From Trueperaceae bacterium (GTDB lineage Bacteria > Deinococcota > Deinococci > Deinococcales > Trueperaceae), in assembly GCA_011390455.1 (NCBI GenBank), contig JAABSI010000036.1:1-27585 (forward strand): a stretch of 27,585 nt of DNA, read 5' to 3'. Position numbers and translations under genes: made by a program. Shown here piece by piece: positions 7,148 to 15,825 of the stretch (position 1 is the stretch's first letter; each line of letters begins with the position of its first letter). Below the pieces are notes generated by a model. The model was given only the letters and a program-made list of their open reading frames with translations, searched no databases and was not told the DNA's origin.

Positions 7148-8089
7148 CTAGATCGCCCCCCGCCAGACGCGGACCGGCACGCAGCGACCCTCCACCGCGT
7201 CGGCCACCGCCACCAACGCCCCGTCCCCGTCGACGAGCGCGACGCGGCCGTCGAAGGCCGCCGGGTCGCGCCGGCCGTCGCGCACGCGGCGCACCGCCAC
7301 GTCGTCGAGCGCGACGGTCGGGAGCCCGAGCAGGGCGACCGGATCGACGGGCGTCGCCTCCGCGAGGTCCTCGAGCGCCACCGCGTCCTCGATCCGCGCC
7401 ATCCCGGCATGGGTGCGGCGCAGCGCCGCGAGGTGCGCCGGCACCCCGAGCGCCGCGCCCAGATCGCGGGCGAAGGCGCGCACGTAGGTGCCGCCGCGCA
7501 CCCTCAGGGCGACGACCGCCGCCCGAGCGTCCGGGTCGAGCGGCGCCGGCATCGGCGCGGTGGAGGACGGGTCCACCCGCCACGCCGTTCCGTCCCAACG
7601 CCATCCGGACGGCAGGTCGGCCAGCCGGCCGAACGCCAGCGACCGCACGTCGCGGTAGCCCGCCGGCCGCGGCGGCAGGTCGAGCTCGTCGCCACGACGC
7701 GCGGCCTCGTACCCCTTCACCCCACCCCGCTTGACCGCGGAGTACGCCGGCGGCGCCTGCAGGACGACGTCCAGGAACGGCGGCAGCGCCGCCGCGACGG
7801 CGGCCTCGGTCACGTGGGCCGCGTCCGCGCGGGCGTCGATCGGCCCCTCCGCGTCCAGGGTGGGCGTGCCGACGCCGAAGGCGATCCACGCGAGGTACGC
7901 CTTGTCGGACCCGGTCAGGAAGGGCGAGAGCTTGGTCGCCTCCTCCGCCAGGACGACGAGCACCCCGGTCGCGAGCGGATCGAGCGTGCCGCCGTGCCCC
8001 ACGCGCCGGGTGCCGAGCGCGCGGCGCGCGCGGGCGACGACGTCGTGCGACGTCAGGCCGAGCGGCTTGTCGACGACGAACGCGGGCAT
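7148..8089 (-). CDS. truB: tRNA pseudouridine-55 synthase TruB
   Basis: Modifies U55 in the T-loop of tRNAs. The 313-aa protein starts MPAFVVDKPLGLTSHDVV and has the hallmark active-site loop GHGGTLDPLATGVLVV at ~residues 32-47, with the catalytic Asp in TLDP. Motif GSDKAYLAWIAFG (KxY) and VLQAPPAYSAVK (the PPxYSAxK motif) are both present, followed by the RVRGGTYVRAFARDLG segment. The C-terminal part (~230-313) may be a PUA-like domain. The ATG at 8089 overlaps the stop of a 13-codon mini-ORF (TGATG), and no good ribosome-binding site of its own is seen, so it may be translated by coupling. Product is secure. Confidence 0.95.
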   Translation of the reverse strand: MPAFVVDKPLGLTSHDVVARARRALGTRRVGHGGTLDPLATGVLVVLAEEATKLSPFLTGSDKAYLAWIAFGVGTPTLDAEGPIDARADAAHVTEAAVAAALPPFLDVVLQAPPAYSAVKRGGVKGYEAARRGDELDLPPRPAGYRDVRSLAFGRLADLPSGWRWDGTAWRVDPSSTAPMPAPLDPDARAAVVALRVRGGTYVRAFARDLGAALGVPAHLAALRRTHAGMARIEDAVALEDLAEATPVDPVALLGLPTVALDDVAVRRVRDGRRDPAAFDGRVALVDGDGALVAVADAVEGRCVPVRVWRGAI

Positions 8090-8130
8090 CAGCCGGCGGC
8101 GGCCGGTGGGGCGGCGGAGGGGGTCGGCAT
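8089..8130 (-). CDS. Possible 13-aa leader peptide coupled to truB
   Basis: An ATG at 8130 opens a 13-residue frame (MPTPSAAPPAAAG) whose TGA overlaps the truB start as TGATG. TACGAT lies exactly 6 nt before this ATG, the same hexamer and spacing as before genes at 8203 and 15797, so the transcript probably starts at or near this ATG. It is rich in Pro and Ala, which could slow ribosomes. This may be a device for bringing ribosomes to truB from a leaderless mRNA. It is based only on position and spacing. Confidence 0.5.
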   Translation of the reverse strand: MPTPSAAPPAAAG

Positions 8131-8136
8131 CCGCGC

Positions 8137-8142
8137 ATCGTA
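8137..8142 (-). promoter_or_regulatory. Candidate -10 (TACGAT), leaderless type, for the mini-ORF and truB
   Basis: TACGAT on the minus strand, 6 nt before the ATG at 8130. An identical TACGAT faces the other way at 8191-8196, giving a symmetric divergent promoter pair. Confidence 0.55.
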
Positions 8143-8150
8143 CCGGGCGT

Positions 8151-8170
8151 GGCGGGGCACCCGCCCCGCC
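8151..8170. promoter_or_regulatory. 8-bp inverted repeat between divergent promoters
   Basis: GGCGGGGC (8151-8158) and GCCCCGCC (8163-8170) form a perfect stem with loop ACCC. It lies between the divergent -10 boxes of truB and the ABC exporter, where an operator would sit. In such GC-rich DNA it could also be chance. Confidence 0.35.
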
Positions 8171-8190
8171 GCCCCCACCCCGACGTCCCG

Positions 8191-8196
8191 TACGAT
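8191..8196 (+). promoter_or_regulatory. Candidate -10 (TACGAT), leaderless type, for the ABC exporter
   Basis: TACGAT ends 6 nt before the ATG at 8203. This spacing supports that ATG over an upstream in-frame GTG at 8149. Confidence 0.55.
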
Positions 8197-8202
8197 GGCC
8201 GG

Positions 8203-8957
<755 letters not shown>

Positions 8958-8958
<1 letters not shown>

Positions 8959-10184
8959 TGCGGCCCCGGTTCATCGGCCGCATCGCGGCCAAGGAGATCC
9001 TGTCGACGCTGCGCGACACACGCGCGATCGTCTCGAACCTGGTGATCCCGCTGGTGCTCCTTCCGGTGGTGATGCTCGGCTTGCCGCTGCTGCTCGGCGG
9101 GCTCTTCCAGCGCGAGACGAGCACCGTCACCGAGCTCGCGGTGCAGGGGCTCGACGCGCTCCCGGCCGAGCTCGTCGCCCTGGCCGAGGGGCAGAACGCG
9201 GTGCTGGTCGAGGTCGCCGACGCGCTCGAGGCGGTGCGCACCGACGCGTACTCGGCCGGCATGATCGTCGGCCCCGATTTCGCCGAGGCGATCGACGACG
9301 GGCGTCCGGCGGAGGTCACCATCGTCGCCAAGACCGGCAACCTCCGCGCCGAGCTCAACGCCGGCAAGCTGCGCGCCGCGGTCGACGGCTACACCCAGTC
9401 GCTGGTGGCCGAGCGGTTGCGCGAGGCGGGGCTCGATCCGGCGGTGCTGCGGCCCATCGAGGTCGCGACCGCCGACGCGTCCACCGATGCGGAGCGCAGC
9501 TCCGGCCAGCTCGCCTGGCTCATCCCCTTCTTCATCGCCATCTGGACGCTCACCGGCGGGCAGATGACGGCGATCGACGCCACCGCCGGCGAGAAGGAGC
9601 GCGGGACGCTCGAGGTGCTGCTCGTGGCGCCGGTGCGGCGCACCGAGGTGGTGTTCGGCAAATTCCTGGCGGTGATGACCTTCGGGCTCTCGGCGGCGGT
9701 GATGGCGATCCTCGGCTTCGTGCTCGGCGGCACGGTGCTGCGGCGCATCTTCCTGCCGCTCATCGGCGACGGCGGTGGCGAGATCGCCTCGATGATGGGT
9801 GGCAGCCTGACGATCACGCCGGCCACGATCGGCCTGCTGCTCGTCTCCGCGCTGCTGCTCGCCGCGGTCGTGGCGGCGCTGCTGATCACCGTGACGCTCT
9901 TCGCCCGCTCGTTCAAGGAGGCGCAGACCTACGTCGCGCCGATGTCGTTCCTGCTGCTCATCCCCGCGATCGCGCTGCAGTTCCGCGACCTGATCGGCGC
10001 GGGCGAGTCGGTCTACTGGATCCCGGTCTACAACGTCATGGTGCTCATGGACGACGTCGTGAAGGGGTCGGCGACGCTCGCCGCCATCGGCGTCACGTGG
10101 CTGGTCATGCTCGCGCTGATCGCGGTCCTGCTCGTCCTCGCCAACGCCTCGTTCCGGCGGGAGGACGTGCTGTTCCGAACGTGA
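8958..10184 (+). CDS. natB: ABC-2 transporter permease, NatB-like
   Basis: Membrane subunit (408 aa) that pairs with the ATPase just upstream. An N-terminal amphipathic stretch (FIGRIAAKEILSTLRDTRA) leads into the first membrane helix (~28-48). A large loop of about 130 residues outside the membrane follows (~50-180). Then come five or so helices: AWLIPFFIAIWTL, FLAVMTFGLSAAVMAILGFVL, ITPATIGLLLVSALLLAAVV, YVAPMSFLLLIPAIAL and the C-terminal TWLVMLALIAVLLVLAN. The AGEKERGTLEVLLVAPVRRTEVVFGK segment, split over ~190-216, is the family's coupling-helix region. This layout is that of NatB. A GTG one codon upstream (8955) is an equal alternative start. Exported substrate, sodium or otherwise, is not provable here. 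Confidence 0.87.
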
Positions 10185-10265
10185 GCGGCCGCGCGCCGCG
10201 GACGGCGCGGGCCTACGGCCCGGCGCCTGCGGCGCGGTGCGGTCGCTTCGCGACCGCCGCGCACC
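10185..10265 (-). repeat. Palindromic two-hairpin repeat element, single copy
   Basis: Fills the gap between the convergent ends of the ABC permease and malQ. Hairpin 1 is GCGGTCGCTTCGCGACCGC at 10239-10257, the exact reverse complement of the hairpin found twice near 21.1 kb. Hairpin 2 is CGGGCC-TAC-GGCCCG at 10208-10222, at the matching place but with changed sequence that keeps the pairing. Read on the minus strand it follows the same order as the other copies: hairpin 1, CCGCAGGC, hairpin 2, GCCGTCCGCGG. It may terminate transcription from both sides. Confidence 0.8.
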
Positions 10266-11816
10266 CTAATCTTCGGGATCGCCGCCGGTCGTCGACTGCC
10301 GGTACGGGGTATCGACCGCCGCGCCCTCGCCGGCGCGGCCGTAGAGCTCCGCCATCTCGCGCAGCTGCGGCGCCAACCAGTCCGGCAGGTCGTGCCAGGT
10401 GAAGCGCCAGCCCCAGTTGCCCGAAGCGGCCCCGGGCACGTTCATGCGCGCCTCGGGCCCCAGTCCGAGCAGGTCCTGGAGGGGGGCGATCGCGGTGTCC
10501 GCGACGGACGCCTGCGCCAGCCGCCACAGCTCCCAGGGCACGTTCGTGTCGTCGCGCGCCAGGTAGCGGCGCACCAGGTCGCGCTCCTTCTCGGGCGCTT
10601 GCGCGTACCAGCCGGCGGTGGTGTCGTTGTCGTGGGTGCCGGTGTAGACGACCGCGTTCGAGGCGTAGTTGTGCGGTAGGTACGGATCGCTGGCGTCGGC
10701 GGCGAAGGCGAACTGCAGCACCTTCATGCCGGGCAGGGCGTTGTCGTCGCGCAGCTTCTCGACCCCGGCGGTGATCACGCCCAGGTCCTCGGCGACGATC
10801 GGCAGCTCGCCGAGCGCGTCGCGCAGGGCGTCGAACAGCGGTTGCCCCGGCCCCTTCACCCAGCGCCCCTTGACGGCGGTCGGCTCGCTGGCCGGGATCT
10901 CCCAGAAGGCCTCGAAGCCGCGGAAGTGGTCGATCCGCAGCACGTCGACCAGCTCGAGCGTGCGCTGCACGCGCTGGATCCACCAGGCGAAGCCGGTGTC
11001 GGCGTGCCGCTTCCAGCGGTAGAGCGGGTTCCCCCAGCGCTGGCCGGTGGCGGAGAAGTAGTCCGGCGGCACCCCCGCGATCACGGTCGGCTGCCCCGTG
11101 TCGTCGAGGTGGAAGAGCTGCTGGTCGGCCCAGGTGTCGGCCGAATCGTAGGCGACGAAGATCGGCACGTCGCCCAGCACCGCGATGCCGAGCTCGGCGG
11201 CGCGGGCGCGCACCGTGCGCCAGTGCGCGTCGAACCAGTACTGCCACAGCGCGTGCCGCGCGATCGCGTCGTGGTGCTCGGCGCGCGCCTCCGCGATCGC
11301 CCCCGGCTCGCGGTCGCGCAGCGGGGCGGGCCACTCGGACCAGGGCCGCCCCTCCTGCGCCTCCTTGAGCGCCATGAACAGCGCGAAGTCGTCGAGCCAC
11401 GGGGCCGCCTGCGTCCGGAAGGCCTCGAAGGCGGCGCGGTCCTCGGCGTCCGCCCGCTCGAACCAGCGGCGGGCCGCGAGCCCGAGCGCGTCGAGGCGGA
11501 ACGAGATCACCGGCCCGAAGTCGATCCGGCCCGGATCGAACTCGCCCCCGGCGAGGTCGTCGTAGGTGAGCCAGCCTTCGTCGCGCAGGCGCTCGAGGCT
11601 GATCAGGAAGGGGCTGCCCGCGAACGAGCTGAAGCTCTGGTAGGGGCTGTCGCCGTAGCCGGTCGGACCGAGCGGCAAGACCTGCCAGACGCGTTGGCCG
11701 GCCGCGGCGAGCACGTCGAGCCAGCGCAGCGCGTGCGCGCCGAGCTCGCCCATGCCGTGCGGCCCGGGGAGCGACGTGGGGTGGAGCAGGACGCCGGAGC
11801 GGCGGGGGAAGGGCAT
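10266..11816 (-). CDS. malQ: 4-alpha-glucanotransferase (amylomaltase)
   Basis: GH77 enzyme (516 aa) that transfers maltodextrin units between glucans, as in glycogen or maltose metabolism. It begins RRSGVLLHPTSLPGPHGMG, the family's typical opening, with QVLPLGPTGYGDSPYQSFS (~45-63). The catalytic set is complete: nucleophile D296 in RIDHFRG, acid/base E343 in VAEDLG, and D396 in THDNDT. Length matches bacterial and Thermus-type amylomaltases. The ATG at 11816 is only 4 nt after the stop of the upstream permease gene, with AAAGG as a ribosome-binding site inside that gene's end, so malQ is the last gene of the permease operon. That partnership is unusual and may hint that the transporter handles sugars. 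Confidence 0.96.
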   Translation of the reverse strand: MPFPRRSGVLLHPTSLPGPHGMGELGAHALRWLDVLAAAGQRVWQVLPLGPTGYGDSPYQSFSSFAGSPFLISLERLRDEGWLTYDDLAGGEFDPGRIDFGPVISFRLDALGLAARRWFERADAEDRAAFEAFRTQAAPWLDDFALFMALKEAQEGRPWSEWPAPLRDREPGAIAEARAEHHDAIARHALWQYWFDAHWRTVRARAAELGIAVLGDVPIFVAYDSADTWADQQLFHLDDTGQPTVIAGVPPDYFSATGQRWGNPLYRWKRHADTGFAWWIQRVQRTLELVDVLRIDHFRGFEAFWEIPASEPTAVKGRWVKGPGQPLFDALRDALGELPIVAEDLGVITAGVEKLRDDNALPGMKVLQFAFAADASDPYLPHNYASNAVVYTGTHDNDTTAGWYAQAPEKERDLVRRYLARDDTNVPWELWRLAQASVADTAIAPLQDLLGLGPEARMNVPGAASGNWGWRFTWHDLPDWLAPQLREMAELYGRAGEGAAVDTPYRQSTTGGDPED

Positions 11817-11820
11817 CGCG

Positions 11821-12753
11821 TCAACCTTTCTCGAAGGGCTTCCCGATCGCCTTGGGGGCGACCGAGCGGCCGACGAAGCCGGCCAAGACGAGCATGGTCA
11901 GGATGAACGGCAGGCTCTGCACGACCGTGGGGGGCAACAGCTGACCCCCGCCGAGCTGGGTCTCGAGCGCCTGGAACGCACCGAACAGCAGCGTCGCGCC
12001 CAGCACCCCCAGCGGGTGCCACTTGCCGAAGATCAGCGCCGCCAGCGCGATGAAGCCGCGCCCGCCGGACATCTCGGCGATGAACTGGTTGAAGCCGCCG
12101 ATCGAGAGGTACGCCCCGCCCACCGCCGCGAGCACGCCGGAGAGCATGACGCCCACGTAGCGCATGCGCGTGACCGAGATGCCGACGCTGTCGGCGGCGT
12201 GCGGGTGCTCGCCGACGGCGCGCAGCCGCAAACCGAACGGCGTGCGGAAGACCACGAACCACACGACGGGTACCAGCGCGAAGGCGATGAACACGAGCGG
12301 GCTGAAGGTGAACACGCCGTCGCCCCAGCGCGGCAACCGGTTGGCGATCGTCGCCGACGTCGTCGAGTTGCCGAACAGCCCGGTCAGGAGCACGGCGGGC
12401 AGGCCGATCGCCATGAGGTTGATCGCCACGCCCGAGATGATCTGATCGGCCTTGTAGCGGATCGAGATCAGCGCGTGCACGAGGCCGACCAGCGCGCCCA
12501 TGACCATCGCGGCCAACAGCCCGATCCACGGCGCGTACCAGACGACCGCGCCAGGGTTCTCGCGCAGCACGGGGAGCTCGACGTAGTACGTCACGAGCGC
12601 GGCCGCGAGCGCGCCGAAGATCATGATCCCCTCGAGGGCGATGTTCACCACGCCGGCGCGCTCCGAGAAGAGCCCGCCCAGCGCCGCGAACAGGAGCGGC
12701 GTGGTGGCGCGGAGCGCCGAGGCGAACAGGGTCAGCAGGACGACGTTCTCCAT
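11821..12753 (-). CDS. Bmp-family ABC transporter permease (second permease)
   Basis: Inner-membrane permease of 310 aa in the BPD_transp_2 group that works with Bmp/PnrA-type lipoproteins to import nucleosides or simple sugars. Typical family segments are TTPLLFAALGGLFSERAGVVN (~17-37, broken here at 20), IALEGIMIFGALAAAL, YKADQIISGVAINLMAIGLP, GLRLRAVGEHPHAADSVGIS and AEMSGGRGFIALAALIFGKW. About eight or nine hydrophobic helices fit the family. It corresponds to the NupQ/YufQ-type subunit. Its ATG overlaps the stop of the larger permease gene (TGATG), and malQ follows 4 nt downstream. The substrate is not determined; no ATPase or binding-protein gene is in the window. Confidence 0.9.
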   Translation of the reverse strand: MENVVLLTLFASALRATTPLLFAALGGLFSERAGVVNIALEGIMIFGALAAALVTYYVELPVLRENPGAVVWYAPWIGLLAAMVMGALVGLVHALISIRYKADQIISGVAINLMAIGLPAVLLTGLFGNSTTSATIANRLPRWGDGVFTFSPLVFIAFALVPVVWFVVFRTPFGLRLRAVGEHPHAADSVGISVTRMRYVGVMLSGVLAAVGGAYLSIGGFNQFIAEMSGGRGFIALAALIFGKWHPLGVLGATLLFGAFQALETQLGGGQLLPPTVVQSLPFILTMLVLAGFVGRSVAPKAIGKPFEKG

Positions 12754-15017
12754 CAGCGCGCGCCCCCCTCGTCCGCCGTGGGCGCGTGGACCGTGGTGGA
12801 CGCGTCCGCAGGCAGCGACGTACCGACGTCGTGCGCCGCATCGGGCTCGGGCAGTTCGCCGAGCGCCTGAGCGCGCCGCACCGGGTTGGTCCAGCGCTCG
12901 GGCAAGAAGCCCTTGGCGGCGATGAACAGCACCACCAGCGCCAGCACCATCGACACCACGTCCCGGGTGAGGTCGCTGAAGGTGATGTTGAGGACCGATC
13001 CGCCGTTCTTGAGGACGCCGAACAGGAAGGCCGCGAGCACGATGCCCACCGGGTGGTTGTTGCCCAGGAGCGCCACCGCGATGCCGTCGAAGCCGTCGCC
13101 GGTCGGGATCGACTGGCGCAGCGCGTAGTCCTCGAGCGCGCCGCCCATCACGTAGTGCGTGGCGGTGAGGCCCGCGAGGGCGCCGGAGATCGACATCGCC
13201 AACACCGTGTTGCGCGCCAGGCTGGCGCCGCCGTACTCGGCCGCCTTGGGCGACAGGCCGGTGGCGCGCAGGTCGTAGCCGAAACGGGTGCGGAACAGGA
13301 ACAACCAGACGAACACCGCCGCGGCGATCGCGATCAGGAAGGCCGGGTTGAGGTTGGTCGCGGGGATCTCGAGCGGCACTGCGCGCGCGCCGAGCGCGGC
13401 CAACAGTCCGTACCCGACGCCGCCGACGATGCCGGCGAAGGCCAGGCGACCGGCGAGGCCGCGGCGGCGGATGGGCGCCAGGAGCCCGCCGGCGAAGACC
13501 GCCGCGATCGCGAGACCGAGGCTCGCGAACAGCGCGACGTCCACCGGGACCGTGTTCGCGCCCGGCGTGGCGCGCAGGTCGATGCCGAACAGGGCCGGCA
13601 GGCGCGGCAGCCGGGCCGATTCCGAGATCTCGTACGACTTGGGCTCGGAGCCGGGGACCTTGAAGGGAAGCTGCAGCACCACGGGCCCGTCGCCCGGCCG
13701 CGGCTGCGCCACGACGACCGAGGCCGCCAGGACCGCCACCGCGACGACCGTCAGCGAGAGGCGAGGTGCACGCCCGAGCAGCCGTCGGGTGGGCGGCACG
13801 ATCAGCGCCACGACGGAGGCGGCGATCGCGATCCCGACGACCTGGAGGACGCGGACCGCCGAGGCCGCGAAGGTGGGCGACGCCGAGAGCATGAAGAGCA
13901 GCAGCGAGGCGGCCACGAAGTTGAGCAGGATGGTGTTGATGACCTCGTTGGCGCCGAAACGCGCCTTGAGGATCCCTGGGATGGCGCCCCAGAAGGCACC
14001 GCCCAGCGCCGCGCCGAGCACCGCCAGCGGGAGCACCACGAGCGGCGGGCCCGGCACGTACAACCCGACGAACATCGCGAAGATCGAGCCGAGCACCATC
14101 TGACCGGGGGCGCCGATGTTGAACAGCCCCGCGCGGAAGCCGAAGCCGACCGCCAGCCCGGTGAAGATGAGCGGCGTCGCGAAGGAGAGCGCGTCCAAGA
14201 AGCCCTTGAGCGTGCCGAGGGAGCCCGAGAACAGCGTGAAGTAGGCGTGCCAGAGGGTGTCCAGCCGCCCGGCCAGCGCCATCATCGGCCCCGCCATGGC
14301 GAAGTCGCGCCCCACCGGCGTCGGCTGCAACGCCAGGATCACGACCGCCGCGACCACGAGGGCGAGCAGGATCGAGACGAGCGGGATCGCCACCCCGAGG
14401 ACGATCCGGTCGATCGCCGCGCTCACGCGCGGCACGACGCGGAGCCCGAAGAAGACCGCGACCGCCCCCGCCACGTAGGTCAGGAACGCCGCCAACGAGA
14501 ACGAGGAGCCGCCGTACGGCAAGCGCCGCACCACCACGCCGGCCTCGCGGGCGAGCGCGACGCTCCGGTCGACCGGCCGGTCGAAGGCTTGGTCGGCCAA
14601 CTCCTGCAACCGCACCGCGTCCTGACTGGCGCTCGGGTTCGCGATCGGCCTCGCCAAGGCGTCCTGGAAGGCGACGGCGCGGCGCGCCTCGACGGCGGTG
14701 GCGAACGCGCCGAGGCCCCACGAGGTCGCGCCGATCGCGAGCACGCCGGTCGCGAGCCAGACGACCGAGCGGGCTCGGCCGCGCAGCGCGGCCCCCCCCG
14801 CCATGCCCGTGAGCGCCAGCGCGCTCAGGACCAATACCGCGCCTTGGTTGGGCACGGTCACCGGCTCGGTGCGATCGGTGAAGTCGATGGTGCGGTTGGG
14901 CAGGAGGAGGACGGCGGCTCGTGCGCCGGTCTCGCGGTTGAAGGTCGCCCACGGAGCGGCCCACAGCGAGAGGAGCGCCAACACGGCGAGGGCCGCGACG
15001 GCCAGGCGTTCGTTCAT
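12753..15017 (-). CDS. Bmp-family ABC transporter permease, about twice the usual length
   Basis: A 754-aa permease of the NupP/YufP type, whose members are usually 340-380 aa. Family core blocks are clear: PLIFTGLAVGFGFRAGLFN and IGAPGQMVLGSIFAMF, FGANEVINTILLNFVA, then TRFGYDLRATGLSPKAAEYG and MSISGALAGLTATHYV near the C-terminus. Two parts are extra. The first ~190 residues hold about four added membrane helices and a hydrophilic loop (~110-165). A second block of about 130 residues, from roughly 400 to 530, lies between the core halves and includes helices around a polar loop (PRPGDGPVVLQLP, EPKSYEISES). A hydrophilic tail of ~50 residues closes the protein. TAGGAT 6 nt before the ATG supports the start. 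Stop overlaps the next permease start. Confidence 0.85.
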   Translation of the reverse strand: MNERLAVAALAVLALLSLWAAPWATFNRETGARAAVLLLPNRTIDFTDRTEPVTVPNQGAVLVLSALALTGMAGGAALRGRARSVVWLATGVLAIGATSWGLGAFATAVEARRAVAFQDALARPIANPSASQDAVRLQELADQAFDRPVDRSVALAREAGVVVRRLPYGGSSFSLAAFLTYVAGAVAVFFGLRVVPRVSAAIDRIVLGVAIPLVSILLALVVAAVVILALQPTPVGRDFAMAGPMMALAGRLDTLWHAYFTLFSGSLGTLKGFLDALSFATPLIFTGLAVGFGFRAGLFNIGAPGQMVLGSIFAMFVGLYVPGPPLVVLPLAVLGAALGGAFWGAIPGILKARFGANEVINTILLNFVAASLLLFMLSASPTFAASAVRVLQVVGIAIAASVVALIVPPTRRLLGRAPRLSLTVVAVAVLAASVVVAQPRPGDGPVVLQLPFKVPGSEPKSYEISESARLPRLPALFGIDLRATPGANTVPVDVALFASLGLAIAAVFAGGLLAPIRRRGLAGRLAFAGIVGGVGYGLLAALGARAVPLEIPATNLNPAFLIAIAAAVFVWLFLFRTRFGYDLRATGLSPKAAEYGGASLARNTVLAMSISGALAGLTATHYVMGGALEDYALRQSIPTGDGFDGIAVALLGNNHPVGIVLAAFLFGVLKNGGSVLNITFSDLTRDVVSMVLALVVLFIAAKGFLPERWTNPVRRAQALGELPEPDAAHDVGTSLPADASTTVHAPTADEGGAR

Positions 15018-15023
15018 CGCGCC

Positions 15024-15029
15024 ATCCTA
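15024..15029 (-). promoter_or_regulatory. Candidate -10 (TAGGAT) overlapping the kinase stop codon
   Basis: TAGGAT on the minus strand lies 6 nt before the ATG at 15017. Its first three bases, TAG, are the stop codon of the kinase gene, so the permease operon may have its own promoter as well as readthrough from the kinase. Confidence 0.5.
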
Positions 15030-15797
15030 CGACGCTGCGAAGCTGCGCCACTCGGCCATCAGCGCGTCGAGGCGAGGGCGCGCACGGTCCGCCTCGGCGA
15101 CGCGGCGGTCCGGGTCGGCGGCGAGCAGGTCGAGCACCAGATCGTCCGCGGGGGCGAGGGCCCGATCGAGCACGGACGGGCGCGGGAGCGCGTCCGGACC
15201 GACCGGCGCCTCGCCGGTCAGCGCCGTGTGCAGCAGCACCCCGGCGGCGTACAGGTCGGCCGCGAAGGTCGCCGGCGCCCCGCGCGCCTGCTCCGGGCTC
15301 AGGTAGGCGAGCGTGCCCGCCGCCCGGGGGGCCCGGTCGCGCTCGTCGATGCGCAGCGCGAGGTCGAAGTCGATGAGGCGGGCCCGGCCGCTGCGGTCGA
15401 CGAGCACGTTCTCGGGCTTGACGTCGCGATGCACCACGCCGCGCAGCCGCAGATAAGCGAGGGCGTCGAGCAGGTCGCCGAAGGCGGTGAGGTAGGCGAG
15501 CCGATCCGCGACGCTGGCGCCGCGGGCGATCAACCGCCGCCCGGCGACGAAGGGGAGCAGCAGGCCCGGCCGACCGTCGAGGTCCAGACGGGCGTCGACG
15601 TGCCCCACGCGCGGGTGGTCGAGCCCGTGGGCCACGCGGAACTCGTGGTCGGCGCGGTCGTCGCGCCCCGCGGGAAGCAGCTTGAGGGCGCGCACCGCGG
15701 TGCCGTCGGACACGAGGTACACGCGCGCGAGCGCGCCGCGGCCGACCTCGCGGAGCACCATTTCGCCCGTGTCCAGCACGCGCCCGATCACGTCCAC
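15027..15797 (-). CDS. Small Ser/Thr protein kinase, kinase domain only
   Basis: A 256-aa Hanks-type kinase with no membrane segment or sensor domain. Visible motifs are the glycine loop VGRGALARVYLV (18-29), ATP-anchoring K39 (RALKLL), C-helix Glu at 52 (HEFRVA), catalytic loop HRDVKPEN with D125, metal-binding segment DFD at 143-145 in place of DFG, and the activation segment GTLAYLSPEQA. All key catalytic residues are kept; the DFG glycine is replaced by Asp. The GTG at 15797 was chosen because TACGAT stands 6 nt upstream and the kinase fold begins here. It lies between a MoxR-DUF58 pair (28 nt upstream) and a permease operon (9 nt downstream). Targets are unknown. Confidence 0.88.
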   Translation of the reverse strand: MDVIGRVLDTGEMVLREVGRGALARVYLVSDGTAVRALKLLPAGRDDRADHEFRVAHGLDHPRVGHVDARLDLDGRPGLLLPFVAGRRLIARGASVADRLAYLTAFGDLLDALAYLRLRGVVHRDVKPENVLVDRSGRARLIDFDLALRIDERDRAPRAAGTLAYLSPEQARGAPATFAADLYAAGVLLHTALTGEAPVGPDALPRPSVLDRALAPADDLVLDLLAADPDRRVAEADRARPRLDALMAEWRSFAAS

Positions 15798-15803
15798 GCG
15801 CTC

Positions 15804-15809
15804 ATCGTA
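15804..15809 (-). promoter_or_regulatory. Candidate -10 (TACGAT), leaderless type, for the kinase gene
   Basis: TACGAT on the minus strand lies 6 nt before the GTG at 15797, the same hexamer and spacing as for the starts at 8130 and 8203. Confidence 0.55.
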
Positions 15810-15825
15810 CCGGCGGGGCCGCCGC

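Noticed and set aside
8149..8202. Longer NatA-like protein from the GTG at 8149
   Set aside because: The extra 18 residues are Pro/Arg-rich and unlike the family, and the promoter box 6 nt before the ATG at 8203 would lie inside the coding region.
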